From: Bradyrhizobium sp. SZCCT0231
GTDB lineage: Bacteria; Pseudomonadota; Alphaproteobacteria; Rhizobiales; Xanthobacteraceae
NCBI RefSeq assembly: GCF_018130245.1
Contig: NZ_JAFCKP010000005.1
Span: forward strand, 248,001-312,000
DNA length: 64,000 bases
Direction of reading: 5' to 3'
Shown here: positions 8,648-20,680 of the stretch, in pieces
Position numbering within the stretch: position 1 is the stretch's first letter
Layout: each line of letters begins with the position of its first letter
Program-made: the position numbers and the translations under genes
Notes under the pieces: generated by a model
The model's database searches: none
What the model saw: the letters and a program-made list of their open reading frames with translations, nothing else
Told to the model about the DNA's origin: nothing

Positions 8648-9559
8648 TTACGTCGCAGCCCGCTTCTTCTTCGCATTCAACGCCGATGCCACGCGGCTCA
8701 CCGGCGGCTTGCCGAGCACGATGCTCATCGCGTTCGTCGCCGCCAGCAGCTTCTCCATATCAACGCCGGTCCTGATGCCCATGCCCTCGAGCATGTAGAC
8801 GACGTCTTCGGTCGCGACGTTACCCGTCGCGCCCGGCGCGTAGGGACAGCCGCCGAGGCCGCCCGCGGCGGCGTCGATGACGCGGACGCCCTCCTCCAGC
8901 CCCGCATAGAGGTTGGCGAGCGCCTGGCCGTAAGTGTCGTGGAAATGCATCGCGAGCTTGGCCGCCGGGATGTCGGCGGCGACCGCGCGCAGCATCTCCT
9001 TCGCCCTAACAGGCGTGCCGACGCCGATGGTGTCGCCGAGCGAGATCTCGTAGCAGCCGAGCTCGAACAGCGTGCTCGCGAGATCGGCCACCGCCTTCGG
9101 CTTGATCTCGCCATCGAACGGGCAGCCCAGCACGCAGGAAATATAGCCGCGCACCTTGACGCCATCGTCCCTGGCGCGCGCCAGCACAGGCTTGAAGCGC
9201 TCGATGGACTCCGCAATCGTGCAATTGATGTTCGCCCGCGAAAACCCTTCGGAGGCCGCCGCGAACACGGAGACCACTTTGGCGCCCGCGGCACGCGCGG
9301 CGTCATAGCCCTTCTCGTTCGGCACCAGCACGTGAAATTCGGCGCCCTTCACATGCGCGACGCCGCGCAGCACGGCGTCCGAGCTTGCCATCTGCGGGAT
9401 CGCCTTGGGCGAGACAAAGGCGCCGACCTCGACCGTATCGAGGCCGGCCCCGACCAGCGCCTCGATAAAGGCAATGCGCGCCTCGACGCTGACGGGCGTC
9501 TTCTCGTTCTGGAGGCCGTCACGCGGCCCCATCTCGATGATGCGGACCTGATCGCTCAT
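8648..9559 (-). CDS. mvaB: Hydroxymethylglutaryl-CoA lyase
   Basis: This is a 303-residue cytoplasmic enzyme. It cleaves 3-hydroxy-3-methylglutaryl-CoA into acetoacetate and acetyl-CoA, the last step of leucine degradation. The start MGPRDGLQNEK (residues 10-20), the metal-site pair HFHD (205-208) and the signature GLGGCPYAPGATGN with catalytic Cys238 are diagnostic. The length is normal for the family. It begins one base after the stop of mccA, so it is the last gene of the four-gene leucine operon. Confidence 0.95.
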   Translation of the reverse strand: MSDQVRIIEMGPRDGLQNEKTPVSVEARIAFIEALVGAGLDTVEVGAFVSPKAIPQMASSDAVLRGVAHVKGAEFHVLVPNEKGYDAARAAGAKVVSVFAAASEGFSRANINCTIAESIERFKPVLARARDDGVKVRGYISCVLGCPFDGEIKPKAVADLASTLFELGCYEISLGDTIGVGTPVRAKEMLRAVAADIPAAKLAMHFHDTYGQALANLYAGLEEGVRVIDAAAGGLGGCPYAPGATGNVATEDVVYMLEGMGIRTGVDMEKLLAATNAMSIVLGKPPVSRVASALNAKKKRAAT

Positions 9560-9560
9560 G

Positions 9561-11564
<2,004 letters not shown>

Positions 11565-11568
11565 CGCA

Positions 11569-13173
11569 TCACATCCTGAACAGGCCGAATTTCGTCGGCT
11601 CGATCGGCGCATTCGACGCCGCCGAGAGCCCGAGGCCGAGCACGAGGCGCGTGTCGGCGGGGTCGATCACGCCGTCGTCCCACAGGCGCGCGGTCGCGTA
11701 ATATGGGTGGCCCTGGCTCTCATACTGCGCGCGGATGGGCTCGCGGAATTTATCTTCCTCCTCCCTGGACCAGCTATCGCCCTTGGCCTCGATATTGTCG
11801 CGGCGGACCTGGCTCAGCACCATCGAGGCCTGCTCGCCGCCCATCACCGAGATGCGCGCGTTCGGCCACATCCAGAGGAAGCGCGGCGCGTAGGCGCGGC
11901 CGCACATGCCGTAATTGCCGGCGCCGTAGGAGCCGCCGATCACGACGGTGAATTTCGGCACGGAGGCGGTCGCAACTGCGGTCACCAGCTTGGCGCCGTC
12001 GCGCGCGATACCGCCGGCCTCGTATTTTTTGCCGACCATGAAGCCGGTGATGTTCTGCAGGAACACCAGGGGAATACCGCGCTGGCAGCACAGCTCGATG
12101 AAATGCGCGCCCTTCAGCGAGCTCTCGCTGAACAGAATGCCGTTGTTGGCGATGATGCCGACGGGATAGCCCCAGATATGGGCAAAGCCGCACACCAGTG
12201 TCGTGCCGTAGAGTTTCTTGAACTCGTCGAACTCGGAGCCGTCGACGACACGCGCGATGATGTCGCGCACGTCGAACGGTTTGCGGCCGTCCACCGGCAC
12301 CACGCCGTAGATTTCCTCCGCCGCGAACAGCGGATCGCGCGGCGGATGCATGTTCAGGTTCGGCCGCGTGGAAGGCTTGAGCGTGCCGACGATGCGCCGG
12401 GCGATCCCGATCGCATGGGCATCGTTCTGGGCATAGTGATCGGTCACGCCGGAGTGCCGCGAATGCACGTCGGCGCCGCCGAGCTCCTCCGCGCTCACGA
12501 CCTCGCCGGTCGCGGCCTTCACCAGCGGCGGACCGCCGAGGAAGATGGTGCCCTGGTTGCGCACGATGATGCTCTCGTCGGACATCGCGGGGACATAGGC
12601 ACCGCCGGCCGTGCAGGAGCCCATCACGATCGCGATCTGCGGAATGCCCTGCGAGGACATCTGCGCCTGATTGTAGAAGATGCGGCCGAAATGGCGCTCG
12701 TCCGGAAAGATCTCGTCCTGCAGCGGCAGGAAGGCGCCGCCGGAATCCACCATGTAGACGCAGGGCAGATTGTTCTGTCGCGCGATATCCTGCGCGCGCA
12801 GATGCTTCTTCACGGTCATCGGATAGTAGGTGCCGCCCTTGATGGTGGCATCATTGGCGACGATCACGCATTCGCGCCCCGAGATGCGCCCCACCCCGGT
12901 GACGACGCTGGCCGAATGCACATCGCCGCCATAGAGACCGTAGGCCGCGAGCGGCGACAGCTCCAGGAACGAGGTGCCGGGATCGACCAGGAGGTCGACG
13001 CGCTCGCGTGCCAGCATCTTGCCGCGCGCGGTGTGGCGGTTGCGCGAGGCCTCGCCGCCGCCGCCGGAGACCTGGCTGAGCTTTTCGCGCAAATCGGCGA
13101 CGAGGCCGCGCATGGATTCGGCGTTGCGTGCAAAGTCCGACGAAGAAGGATCGATGCTGGAATGGAGCTGCAT
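11569..13173 (-). CDS. mccB: 3-methylcrotonyl-CoA carboxylase, carboxyltransferase beta subunit
   Basis: This is a 534-residue protein of the acyl-CoA carboxyltransferase (crotonase-like) superfamily, with two homologous halves. Recognisable segments are [19 protein letters not shown], the glycine-rich [28 protein letters not shown] and [16 protein letters not shown]. It moves the carboxyl group from biotin to 3-methylcrotonyl-CoA, giving 3-methylglutaconyl-CoA. It lies 24 bases after ivd and 4 bases before mccA. No dedicated methylglutaconyl-CoA hydratase is seen in this operon, so that step must be encoded elsewhere. Confidence 0.94.
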   Translation of the reverse strand: MQLHSSIDPSSSDFARNAESMRGLVADLREKLSQVSGGGGEASRNRHTARGKMLARERVDLLVDPGTSFLELSPLAAYGLYGGDVHSASVVTGVGRISGRECVIVANDATIKGGTYYPMTVKKHLRAQDIARQNNLPCVYMVDSGGAFLPLQDEIFPDERHFGRIFYNQAQMSSQGIPQIAIVMGSCTAGGAYVPAMSDESIIVRNQGTIFLGGPPLVKAATGEVVSAEELGGADVHSRHSGVTDHYAQNDAHAIGIARRIVGTLKPSTRPNLNMHPPRDPLFAAEEIYGVVPVDGRKPFDVRDIIARVVDGSEFDEFKKLYGTTLVCGFAHIWGYPVGIIANNGILFSESSLKGAHFIELCCQRGIPLVFLQNITGFMVGKKYEAGGIARDGAKLVTAVATASVPKFTVVIGGSYGAGNYGMCGRAYAPRFLWMWPNARISVMGGEQASMVLSQVRRDNIEAKGDSWSREEEDKFREPIRAQYESQGHPYYATARLWDDGVIDPADTRLVLGLGLSAASNAPIEPTKFGLFRM

Positions 13174-13197
13174 GTTGATTCCAATGAGGTGAAGGAT

Positions 13198-14370
13198 TTA
13201 AGCCGTCTCGGCCATCAGCTCGCGGCCGATCAGCATGCGGCGCACCTCGGAGGTACCGGCGCCGATCTCGTAGAGTTTTGCGTCGCGCCAGAGACGCCCC
13301 ACAGGGAATTCGGATGTATAGCCGACCCCGCCGAGCGCCTGGATCGCTTCGCCCGCCATCCAAGTCGCCTTCTCTGCGGAATAGAGGATCGCAGCCGCCG
13401 CATCCTTGCGTAAGCTGCGCGCGTGGTCGGCGCGGTCGCAGGCGCGCCCGACCGCATAGACATAGGCGCGCGTGGCCTGCCAGGTCGAATACATGTCGGC
13501 GAGCTTGCCCTGCATCAGCTGGAAATCGCCGATCGGCTGGCCGAACTGCTTGCGCTCGTGCATGTAGGGCACGACAGCGTCCATGCAGGCCGCCATGATC
13601 CCGAGCGGGCCGCCGGAGAGCACCGCGCGCTCATAATCGAGGCCGGACATCAGCACCTTGACGCCCTCGCCCACCTTGCCGAGCACGTTCTCCTCCGGCA
13701 CTTCGCACTCGTCGAAGAACAAGGGATAGGTGTTGGAGCCGCGCATGCCGAGCTTGTCGAGATGCTGGCCGTGGGTGAAGCCCTTGAAACCCTTCTCGAT
13801 GAGGAACGCGGTCATGCCGCGCGGGCCGGCCTCCGGATCGGTCTTGGCGTAGACCACCAGCACGTCGGCGTCGCCGCCATTGGTGATCCACATCTTCGAG
13901 CCGTTGAGCACGTAGCGGTCGCCGCGCTTGTCGGCGCGTAGCTTCATCGAGACCACGTCGGAGCCGGCGCCGGGCTCGGACATCGCGAGCGCGCCGACAT
14001 ACTCGCCGGAGATCAGCTTGGGCAGATAGCGCTGGCGCTGCGCGTCATTGCCGTTGCGGCGGATCTGGTTGACGCAGAGGTTGGAATGGGCGCCGTAGGA
14101 CAGGCCCACGGCCGCCGAGCCGCGCGAGATCTCCTCCATGGCGACGATATGGGCGAGATAGCCCATGTTGGAGCCGCCATATTGCTCCGGCGCGGTCATG
14201 CCGAGCAGGCCAAGGTCGCCTAAGCGCTTCCAGAGGTCTGCGGGGAAAAGATTGGCCTTCTCGATCTCGGCGGCGCGCGGGGTGATCTCCGCCTCCACGA
14301 AGGAGCGAAGCGTGTCGCGCAGCAGGCTGATGTCCTCGCCCAGATCGAAATCGATGCTCGGGATGTTCAA
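13198..14370 (-). CDS. ivd: Isovaleryl-CoA dehydrogenase
   Basis: This is a 390-residue acyl-CoA dehydrogenase with flavin. The motif [17 protein letters not shown] is the isovaleryl-CoA-specific location of the catalytic Glu, which differs from other acyl-CoA dehydrogenases. Other family stretches are [36 protein letters not shown] and [17 protein letters not shown]. It oxidises isovaleryl-CoA to 3-methylcrotonyl-CoA and is the first gene of the leucine operon. The divergent AraC gene starts 112 bases upstream. Confidence 0.94.
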   Translation of the reverse strand: MNIPSIDFDLGEDISLLRDTLRSFVEAEITPRAAEIEKANLFPADLWKRLGDLGLLGMTAPEQYGGSNMGYLAHIVAMEEISRGSAAVGLSYGAHSNLCVNQIRRNGNDAQRQRYLPKLISGEYVGALAMSEPGAGSDVVSMKLRADKRGDRYVLNGSKMWITNGGDADVLVVYAKTDPEAGPRGMTAFLIEKGFKGFTHGQHLDKLGMRGSNTYPLFFDECEVPEENVLGKVGEGVKVLMSGLDYERAVLSGGPLGIMAACMDAVVPYMHERKQFGQPIGDFQLMQGKLADMYSTWQATRAYVYAVGRACDRADHARSLRKDAAAAILYSAEKATWMAGEAIQALGGVGYTSEFPVGRLWRDAKLYEIGAGTSEVRRMLIGRELMAETA

Positions 14371-14481
14371 GGCGATTCCTCCGTGTTTTGGGGTCCGAAC
14401 CTAGCCCGGTCCCGGCCCTGTTGCGGTCGAAAAGGTTGCATTTTCTGCCAAACTTGGCGAGGATTTTCCAAGGGAATTCCG

Positions 14482-15510
14482 ATGCCTTTTCAAGCTGCCA
14501 CCGCAATCCCGCGCCGCGCCGTGACCCCCGCCGCCTTCGTCCGCGGCGTGGTCGCCGCTTATGAGCGATACGGCCGCGATCCCGCGGCGGCGCTGAGCCG
14601 GGGCCAGGTCACCCCGGAGCTTGTCAATTCTCCGGATGGCAGGGTCACCGCCGCCCAGTTCGAGGCCCTGGCGGACCATGCCATGCGCGAGCTCGACGAT
14701 GAGGCGCTCGGCTGGTTCTCGCGCCGGTTGCCATGGGGCACCTATGGCATGCTGTGCCGGGCCTCGATCGCCGCACCGACGCTGGAGGTCGCGCTCAAGC
14801 GCTGGTGCCGGCATCACCGCCTGGTCACCGAGGATGTGCTGCTCGATCTCGAGGTTGGCGACGAGACCGCTGTCGTTTCGATCCGCGAGCTGCGCGACCT
14901 CGGGCCCTTCCGCGAGTTTTGTCTCGTCACCCTGTTCCGCTACGTGCTCGGCTTCTCGTGCTGGGCTGTCGACTCCCAGATCGCGCTCCGCGCGGCTGGG
15001 TTCCCTTTCCCCGAGCCCGCCCACGTGTCGGTCTATCCGACCATCTTTTGCCGAACCGTCCGCTTCGATGCGGATCGCGCGGCCATCGTCTTCGACAAGC
15101 ACTATCTCTCGCTGCCGCTGACCCGCAGCGCCGCCGATCTCGACAACATGCTCAAGGGCGCGCTCCGGCTCACCGTGCTGCCCTATCGGCGCGACCGGCT
15201 GCTGGTCGAGCGCGTCCGCCGCGTGCTGCGCACTGCGCGCGGGCGGGTGCTCGGTGCCGAGGACGTCGCGAGCGAGCTCGCGCTCTCCACCCGCACCATG
15301 CATCGCCGCCTGCGAGAGGAGTCCACCTCGCTGCGCGATCTCAAGGAAGAAGCAAAATTCGAATTGGCAAAGCAGGAGCTGATGCGCGGCCGCACCTCGA
15401 TCAAGCGCATCGCGGAGATCGCCGGCTTCCGCAACGAGAAGAGCTTTTCGCGCGCCTTCCGCAGCTGGACCGGCACAAGCCCGCGCGATTTTCGCGGCCG
15501 GTATCGGTGA
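14482..15510 (+). CDS. AraC family transcriptional regulator
   Basis: This is a 342-residue regulator. The N-terminal two thirds resemble the arabinose-binding-like ligand domain found in OruR/ArgR-type AraC proteins. The C-terminal 100 residues hold two helix-turn-helices (LSTRTMHRRLREE and IKRIAEIAGFRNEKSFSRAF, ending GTSPRDFRGRY). The ATG at 14482 follows AAGGGA. It is divergent from the leucine operon with only 112 bases between them, so activation of that operon by a branched-chain acyl-CoA or related signal is likely but is inference. Confidence 0.88.
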   Translation: MPFQAATAIPRRAVTPAAFVRGVVAAYERYGRDPAAALSRGQVTPELVNSPDGRVTAAQFEALADHAMRELDDEALGWFSRRLPWGTYGMLCRASIAAPTLEVALKRWCRHHRLVTEDVLLDLEVGDETAVVSIRELRDLGPFREFCLVTLFRYVLGFSCWAVDSQIALRAAGFPFPEPAHVSVYPTIFCRTVRFDADRAAIVFDKHYLSLPLTRSAADLDNMLKGALRLTVLPYRRDRLLVERVRRVLRTARGRVLGAEDVASELALSTRTMHRRLREESTSLRDLKEEAKFELAKQELMRGRTSIKRIAEIAGFRNEKSFSRAFRSWTGTSPRDFRGRYR

Positions 15511-15522
15511 GCCGCGCAGGCA

Positions 15523-16908
15523 TCACGCCGCCGTCTTGACATCCGGACCGGTCAGCGCCTTGACGGCGTCTTCGAGCGCCTTGGCGTTGTCGGTCAATTC
15601 CTGCTCGGATCGCTTCATCATCTGTGCGACGCGCGCGCAGCTCCGCGACAGGAACTCGATGTTGAGCAGCCGCATGGCCTTGAGGACCGTGCGATAGCGT
15701 TCGACCTCCGAACCGACAAGGCCCGGCCGAATGACGGTTTTTCCATCGCTCGACAGCCCCAGCGATTTGTACATCTCGCGGGCCAGGATCGGCCAGTAGT
15801 CCAGCAGACGCGACATCTTCTCGGTTTCGACCTCGTCGAATGCCGCCAGAAAGTCCTCCGTGCTGATATTGCCACGTGTGCGCGATTCAACCGTCAGGTC
15901 CTCGATCACGCGCGGGATCTGTTGGATCCGGCGCTCGCGCTCGTCGGACGATTGCGCGTCGAAATCGGCAGGGAATTTCTGGATGATCTCGGACCTGAAC
16001 CGGTAGCCCATGCGGATGGCGGTCAATAGCGAGAGCAGCTTGCTCGACAATCCGGTCAGGGGCCCGCCGACCTCCTCGATCGCCAGGAATTCGCAGCGGT
16101 AATCGCCATCGCCCTGGACACGAGCCCGGTGCAGCAAGGTCCGGTAGCGCCGGCCGCCGCGCCCGATCAGTACGGCCTGCGGCGCAACGAATTCGTTCTC
16201 GCGCGCCGCAAGCACTATCTGCGCGGTTTCCTCGAGCCATTTGTAGACGAAGTTCTGCCTTCCAGTTTCGGTATTTGCCAGCCTCTGGACCCTGCACCAG
16301 GGTACGGACTGCGCCTGGATGGTGAAGAGATCGCCGAGCACATTGTCGTCGCCGGTGAACTGGGCCGCAGGGGGAATCTCCCCATGGGCGAGTTCGGCGT
16401 CGGAGGCCACGAAATGCACGCGCGGATAGCCGTCGAATTCGCGAATCTCGCTGAACAGACCGCTATCCAGCTTGCCGACCAGCCCGCGCAACTCGCTGGC
16501 ATCGACGTCGATGGCGTTCCTCTCGAAAATGCCGATCAACTCCTTGATGAGCTGATCCTTGCTCGTCAGCATCTGCAGGTGGCTGAGCGGACCCGGCGGG
16601 GTCACGTTCGGGCGGATCAGGCAGAAGATCCGGCGATCGGTGGCTGCCGGTTTTGCGGCGGCAAAATATCCGGCTTCATAAAAGCACCAGGACCAGTCCT
16701 CATAGGGCGCGCCGTAAAGCAGGAACAGGCTTTGCGCTGTGCGAAGATGTTGCTCGATAGAGGGCCGCCATTCATTGCCGCGCGGGATGTCCTCCGAAAT
16801 GAAGACATCGATTTGTCCGTGCGAAGCGGTCTCAATGACCTTCTTCATCGCACGGGCTATCCGGCCGTATTCAGACCGGTGGCTGATGAAAATCGGGTTG
16901 GGAGCCAT
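15523..16908 (-). CDS. TIR-domain protein, probable NAD-processing effector
   Basis: This is a 461-residue protein. Residues 4-150 form a TIR fold: IFISHRSEYGRIARAMK at the first strand-helix, VFISEDIPRGNEWRPSIEQ as the loop, and WSWCFYEAGYF with candidate catalytic Glu78 preceded by Trp74-Cys75. This is the pattern of bacterial TIR NADases. The remaining 300 residues are mostly helical and I recognise no domain. It has no signal peptide or membrane segment. Bacterial TIR proteins often serve in antiphage abortive defence, but no known partner such as a Thoeris ThsA lies nearby. It is convergent with the AraC gene, 12 bases apart. Confidence 0.78.
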   Translation of the reverse strand: MAPNPIFISHRSEYGRIARAMKKVIETASHGQIDVFISEDIPRGNEWRPSIEQHLRTAQSLFLLYGAPYEDWSWCFYEAGYFAAAKPAATDRRIFCLIRPNVTPPGPLSHLQMLTSKDQLIKELIGIFERNAIDVDASELRGLVGKLDSGLFSEIREFDGYPRVHFVASDAELAHGEIPPAAQFTGDDNVLGDLFTIQAQSVPWCRVQRLANTETGRQNFVYKWLEETAQIVLAARENEFVAPQAVLIGRGGRRYRTLLHRARVQGDGDYRCEFLAIEEVGGPLTGLSSKLLSLLTAIRMGYRFRSEIIQKFPADFDAQSSDERERRIQQIPRVIEDLTVESRTRGNISTEDFLAAFDEVETEKMSRLLDYWPILAREMYKSLGLSSDGKTVIRPGLVGSEVERYRTVLKAMRLLNIEFLSRSCARVAQMMKRSEQELTDNAKALEDAVKALTGPDVKTAA

Positions 16909-17173
16909 GACGCGCTTCCCCAGGTTTCAATCCGGCCCGTCTACAATTCGGGCGACCTCTGGAAAGCATGGACCCGCGCGGATCGCCACTCTGTGAGGCA
17001 GTTCACACGGCCGCGTCTAATTTTGGGGTCGACGTCCTCCCCTTCGGCATCGCCTGGGGCTGAGGCTCGCGATGAGACATGCGGCACGCGATGTCGCGCC
17101 TCTCAAGAACTTACGGCCCCCGAGATAAGCCTCGGAAGCCGCAAGACCTCAAAACCGGTCTCGAATTCAGGCA

Positions 17174-17473
17174 TCACTTGGAGTTGGTCTGGCCGCCCGA
17201 GCGAAGCTTGCCGCGCGGCTGGGTCTGCTTCGGCTGGAAAGCGAATGCGTCGGTATTGGTCTTCGCGCCACCGACCTGCGAGCAGGTACCGCCGATGCCG
17301 CCGGCGGCCTGGCGGCAGGCTTCCATCGTCGGATAGCCGCAGCCGTGCGCGGCCTGCGCGCCGTTGGTGATGCAGAAGTCATCGGCCTTGGCAGCCGGTG
17401 CGGTCATCATGAGAAACGCAGATGCAAACAGCGTCGCAGCGGATGCGACGAACGTCCTCGAAATCGATGTCAT
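17174..17473 (-). CDS. DUF3551 family small secreted protein
   Basis: This is a 99-residue exported protein. The signal peptide ends near residue 31 (PAAKA-DDF). The mature part contains CITNGAQAAHGCGYPTMEAC and GGIGGTC, the cysteine and glycine pattern of DUF3551, a family frequent in bradyrhizobia with no known function. The three or four cysteines probably form disulfides in the periplasm. The C-terminus is basic and Gln/Asn-rich. I chose ATG 17473 because it begins the signal peptide. It is a single gene. Confidence 0.8.
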   Translation of the reverse strand: MTSISRTFVASAATLFASAFLMMTAPAAKADDFCITNGAQAAHGCGYPTMEACRQAAGGIGGTCSQVGGAKTNTDAFAFQPKQTQPRGKLRSGGQTNSK

Positions 17474-17693
17474 GGCGTCTTTTCCTGCTTCAGGGTCCCA
17501 CAAAAGAGTCCCTCGGCATGCCCGGGCGCGCTGAGGGTCACACCTGGCATCTAGGCGGGCCCGGGAAACCGACAATCACGGCTCAGCGCATTGCAGGACT
17601 TCGCAACTCACATGTCACAGTTAGGTGATTGACTCATGCATCATAATTCGGATTGCGTGAAGTTCCGTTTTGTCCGCGGGAGCATTCGGATCC

Positions 17694-18188
17694 CTATCCC
17701 GCCGGCGCCGCCGCAGCGACCTCCTGCAACGGCAGCGGCACATCCTTTGCGACGCCCAGCACGGGGAAGCTGCGGACGTTCCTTACGTTCGGCATCGCGG
17801 CGAAATGCAGGAGCTGCTGGCGCATGCTCTCGACACTCGGCGCGACGCATTTGAGGAGATAGTCGGTGTCGCCCGAAATCCGCCAGCACTGCTGGATGCG
17901 CGGAATCGCGGCGATCGAGTTCTCGAACGCCTCCAGCACCGGCTGGGCCTGGCTGCCGAGCTGGATCGAGACGAACGACACCACCTCAAAACCGAGCCGT
18001 CGCTCGTCGATGACGGCGCGCACCGCCCGGATCACGCCGCGGCTGAACAGCGACTTCAGCCGCCGCAGGCAGTTCGGCGCGGACACCCCGACGCGCAGCG
18101 CCAGCTCGTTGTTGCGCACCCGCCCGTCCTGCTGCAGTTCGGATAGTATCTTCAGGTCGACGCCGTCGAGCTGGTCACGCCCCGCCAT
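17694..18188 (-). CDS. Lrp/AsnC family transcriptional regulator
   Basis: This is a 164-residue regulator. Residues 5-65 form the winged helix (LDGVDLKILSELQQDGRVRN, LRVGVSAPNCLRRLKSL). Residues 75-150 form the effector-binding RAM domain (VSFVSIQL; ISGDTDYLLKCVAPSVE). Such proteins sense an amino acid and control its transport or breakdown. No amino acid gene is adjacent, so the target is unclear; it may control its own gene or genes elsewhere. Confidence 0.92.
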   Translation of the reverse strand: MAGRDQLDGVDLKILSELQQDGRVRNNELALRVGVSAPNCLRRLKSLFSRGVIRAVRAVIDERRLGFEVVSFVSIQLGSQAQPVLEAFENSIAAIPRIQQCWRISGDTDYLLKCVAPSVESMRQQLLHFAAMPNVRNVRSFPVLGVAKDVPLPLQEVAAAAPAG

Positions 18189-18305
18189 ACCCTACCTCGC
18201 CATGGTCGTGTCATGCGAGGCAGCGAAGCACGGGGCGAGATTGGTGCCAACCACCTTAGGCTTCCCCGAGGCTGGAAAAGCGTGGCGGGAAGCTTGCCCG
18301 CGGCC

Positions 18306-18447
18306 CATCCTTCGAGACGCCCGCCTCCGACGGGCCCTCAGGATGAGGTCACGTTTCGCGGCAGGATATTAGACCCTCATGGTGAGGGGCCCGCCCAAAG
18401 CGGGCGTCCGGACGATGCTCCGCATCGCCGGGCGAACCATGCAGGCC
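18306..18447. repeat. Composite dispersed repeat with two imperfect hairpins
   Basis: The first part (18306-18345) pairs CATCCTTCGAG with CTCAGGATG around CGCCCGC/CGGGC. The second (18374-18447) runs from CCTCATGGTGAGG to GAACCATGCAGG. This form is typical of dispersed intergenic repeats in bradyrhizobia. It fills most of the gap between the convergent-side ends of the Lrp and NDUFS4 neighbourhoods. I see no gene in 18189-18484. Confidence 0.6.
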
Positions 18448-18484
18448 GAGCTCACGCGGCCCCATCTCTGATCAGAACGGCCCC

Positions 18485-18790
18485 TTAATGCGTCCAGGGC
18501 TCGCCGCGGCGGAACGAGAAATTGTCGGCATAGGCGGCAGGCCGGCGGATCGATTCCTGCGGCTCGATCACCTGGTAGGCGATGCCCTTGCGCTCGCAAT
18601 AGGCGACCGCCTCTTCCTTGCTGTGGAAGCGCAGCGTGATCTGCTGCTTCATGTCGCTCGACGAGGTCCAACCCATCAGCGGCTCGACCGATCGCGGCAG
18701 CTCCGGCTCGTAGTCGAGCTGCCATTCCTTGGTCTTGGACCGGCCGGATTGCATCGCGTTCTTGGCGGGCTTGAAAATGCGTGCGGTCAT
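18485..18790 (-). CDS. ETC complex I subunit, NDUFS4-like
   Basis: This is a 101-residue protein of the ETC complex I subunit family, the bacterial relative of mitochondrial NDUFS4 (18 kDa). Diagnostic stretches are RIFKPAKNAMQSGRSKT, WQLDYEP, LMGWTSSSDMKQQ and the C-terminal SFRRGEPWTH. In alphaproteobacteria this accessory subunit docks on the peripheral arm of NADH dehydrogenase. The ATG at 18790 is chosen by homology to the family start. It is not in a nuo operon here, which is usual for this subunit. Confidence 0.9.
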   Translation of the reverse strand: MTARIFKPAKNAMQSGRSKTKEWQLDYEPELPRSVEPLMGWTSSSDMKQQITLRFHSKEEAVAYCERKGIAYQVIEPQESIRRPAAYADNFSFRRGEPWTH

Positions 18791-19044
18791 GGCTGGTCCG
18801 GGCCTCTTCGTCTTTTCGTTCGATTTCGATGCGTCACGGTGGCAGTTGGTGGAAATCTCGGGGATAGTATAGAGACACCGATTGGAAACTGAACGGTGAT
18901 TCCGGCCCCCGGCACCCTCAGCAACGGTATAGTCATTATGCTGCACCGTGACAATTGCGTACCCGCCTCCCACGCCGGCATCCCGCCCGGCGGTACCGTC
19001 TCGCCGATATCAGCGTCTTCGACCTCTTCGAGAGCCCCCGTCGC

Positions 19045-20217
19045 ATGGCCTTCCTGAACATCAACGCCACGCTCCCTGAAAAGGGCCGTGACCTCAGGCT
19101 CGACCTGTTTCGCGGTGTCGCGAACTGGGCGATCTTTCTCGACCATATCCCCGACAACGTCGTGAACTGGATCACGACCCGCAACTACGGCTTTTCCGAC
19201 GCGGCCGATCTGTTCGTCTTCATCTCCGGCTATACCGCCTCCTTCGTCTATGCGCGGATGATGCTGGAGCGCGGCTTCATCGTCGGCGCGACGCGGCTGA
19301 CCAAGCGGGTCTGGCAGCTGTATGTCGCCCACATCATCCTGTTCGTGATCTACATCGCCTCGATCAGCTATCTGGCGCTGCGCTTCGGCGATTCCGAGAT
19401 GATCAACGAGTTCAACGTCGCCGGCCTCGTCGACAACGCCACCGAGACGCTGCGCCAGGGCCTGTTCCTGCGCTTCAAGCCGCTCAATCTCGACGTGCTG
19501 CCGCTGTACATCGTCCTGATGGGCCTGTTTCCGCCGGTGCTGTGGTTCATGCTGCGCAAGCCCGATTTGACGATGGTGCTGGCGATCGTGCTGTGGCTGG
19601 CGGCGCGCCACTTCGGCTGGAATCTGAACGCCTATCCGGCCGGACAGTGGTACTTCAACCCGTATTGCTGGCAGGTGCTGTTCGTGTTCGGCGCCTGGTG
19701 CGCGATGGGCGGTGCGCGGCGCTCGATCGCGCTGATCAATTCGCCGATCACCCTGTGGGTCTGCCTCTTCTATCTCCTGTTCGCGCTGGTCATGACCATG
19801 GCCGGCCGCTTCCCCGCCCTCGGCGGCATGTTCCCGGAATGGCTGTTCTCGGCCTTCAACCCCAATGACAAGACCAATCTTGCGCCGTACCGGTTCCTCC
19901 ATTTCGTGGTGATCGTGATCCTGGTGATCCGGTTCGTGCCGAAGGAGTGGCCGGGGCTGGAGTGGAGGGTGTTCGATCCCTTGATCGTCTGTGGCCAGCA
20001 GTCGCTCGCCGTGTTCTGCGTCGGCGTGTTCCTGTCCTTCGTCGGCCATTTCGAGCTGTCGATGAGCTCGGGCTCGCTGCTCGCGCAGATCTTCGTCAGC
20101 GTCGCCGGCATCGCGATCATGACGACGGTGGCCTATTACATCTCGTGGTCGAAGAAGCAGGACAAGCCGCTGAAGCCGCCACCGGCAAAGCCGGCTGCAG
20201 AGCCGAAGGCTGCCTGA
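19045..20217 (+). CDS. opgC: OpgC-type membrane acyltransferase
   Basis: This is a 390-residue inner-membrane protein with about ten hydrophobic helices and a Pro/Lys-rich cytoplasmic tail. It belongs to the OpgC family, which adds succinyl groups to periplasmic glucans. The early segment RDLRLDLFRGVANWAIFLDHIP holds the conserved Asp and His of this acyltransferase group, and FVFISGYTASFVYARMMLERG follows. The ATG at 19045 is the most plausible start although the frame is open upstream to 18955. It is a single gene. The stop region contains a short tandem duplication of GGCTGCCTGAGAAA. Confidence 0.85.
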   Translation: MAFLNINATLPEKGRDLRLDLFRGVANWAIFLDHIPDNVVNWITTRNYGFSDAADLFVFISGYTASFVYARMMLERGFIVGATRLTKRVWQLYVAHIILFVIYIASISYLALRFGDSEMINEFNVAGLVDNATETLRQGLFLRFKPLNLDVLPLYIVLMGLFPPVLWFMLRKPDLTMVLAIVLWLAARHFGWNLNAYPAGQWYFNPYCWQVLFVFGAWCAMGGARRSIALINSPITLWVCLFYLLFALVMTMAGRFPALGGMFPEWLFSAFNPNDKTNLAPYRFLHFVVIVILVIRFVPKEWPGLEWRVFDPLIVCGQQSLAVFCVGVFLSFVGHFELSMSSGSLLAQIFVSVAGIAIMTTVAYYISWSKKQDKPLKPPPAKPAAEPKAA

Positions 20218-20459
20218 GAAAGGCTGCCTGAGAAAGGCGGCAGCTACGCCGCCTCTTCGCCAACAGCCGCGCGCCTTTAACCTAACCGATCAACCTTACT
20301 TCTTGAGCAGGCGCGATCGGTTGAAAGCCAGCGCCGGGTTCTCTAGAATGCATGTGATTTGAGAACGAGCGCGCCGTTTCGGCGCACGGTGATTTCTAGA
20401 CTGAACTTTGCAAGCAACCGGACGTTTGGAAACAATTGGTTTGCGGGGGAACAACAATA

Positions 20460-20618
20460 ATGAAACTGCAATGTGCGCGTCTGCGCCTCGCGCTCCGAAT
20501 GGTGCCGCCCGCGCCGATGGTGAGAACGCCGTCACAAGAGCCGCCGCAAGCCGCCAACGACAACCAGGCGGCCTGGTCGTTCGTCCCGTTTCCGCCCGGC
20601 TGGCACGCGTCGAGCTGA
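20460..20618 (+). CDS. Small hypothetical protein (52 aa)
   Basis: This is a 52-residue open frame. It is preceded by GGGGGAA 11 bases before the ATG. The C-terminal part AANDNQAAWSFVPFPPGWHA resembles the tail of very small conserved rhizobial proteins, which is why I think it is real. The N-terminus is basic with several Met, Leu and Arg residues. No signal peptide or membrane segment is clear. No function can be proposed. Confidence 0.5.
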   Translation: MKLQCARLRLALRMVPPAPMVRTPSQEPPQAANDNQAAWSFVPFPPGWHASS

Positions 20619-20680
20619 CCAGCGCGGCTGGAAAAGCGCAACGCCGCGCAAGCGGAGTATCATCGCTTGGCGGCGTCCGT

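Noticed and set aside
20209-20236. Tandem duplication GGCTGCCTGAGAAA at the opgC stop
   Set aside because: It is only two short copies, best explained by replication slippage; no functional signal.
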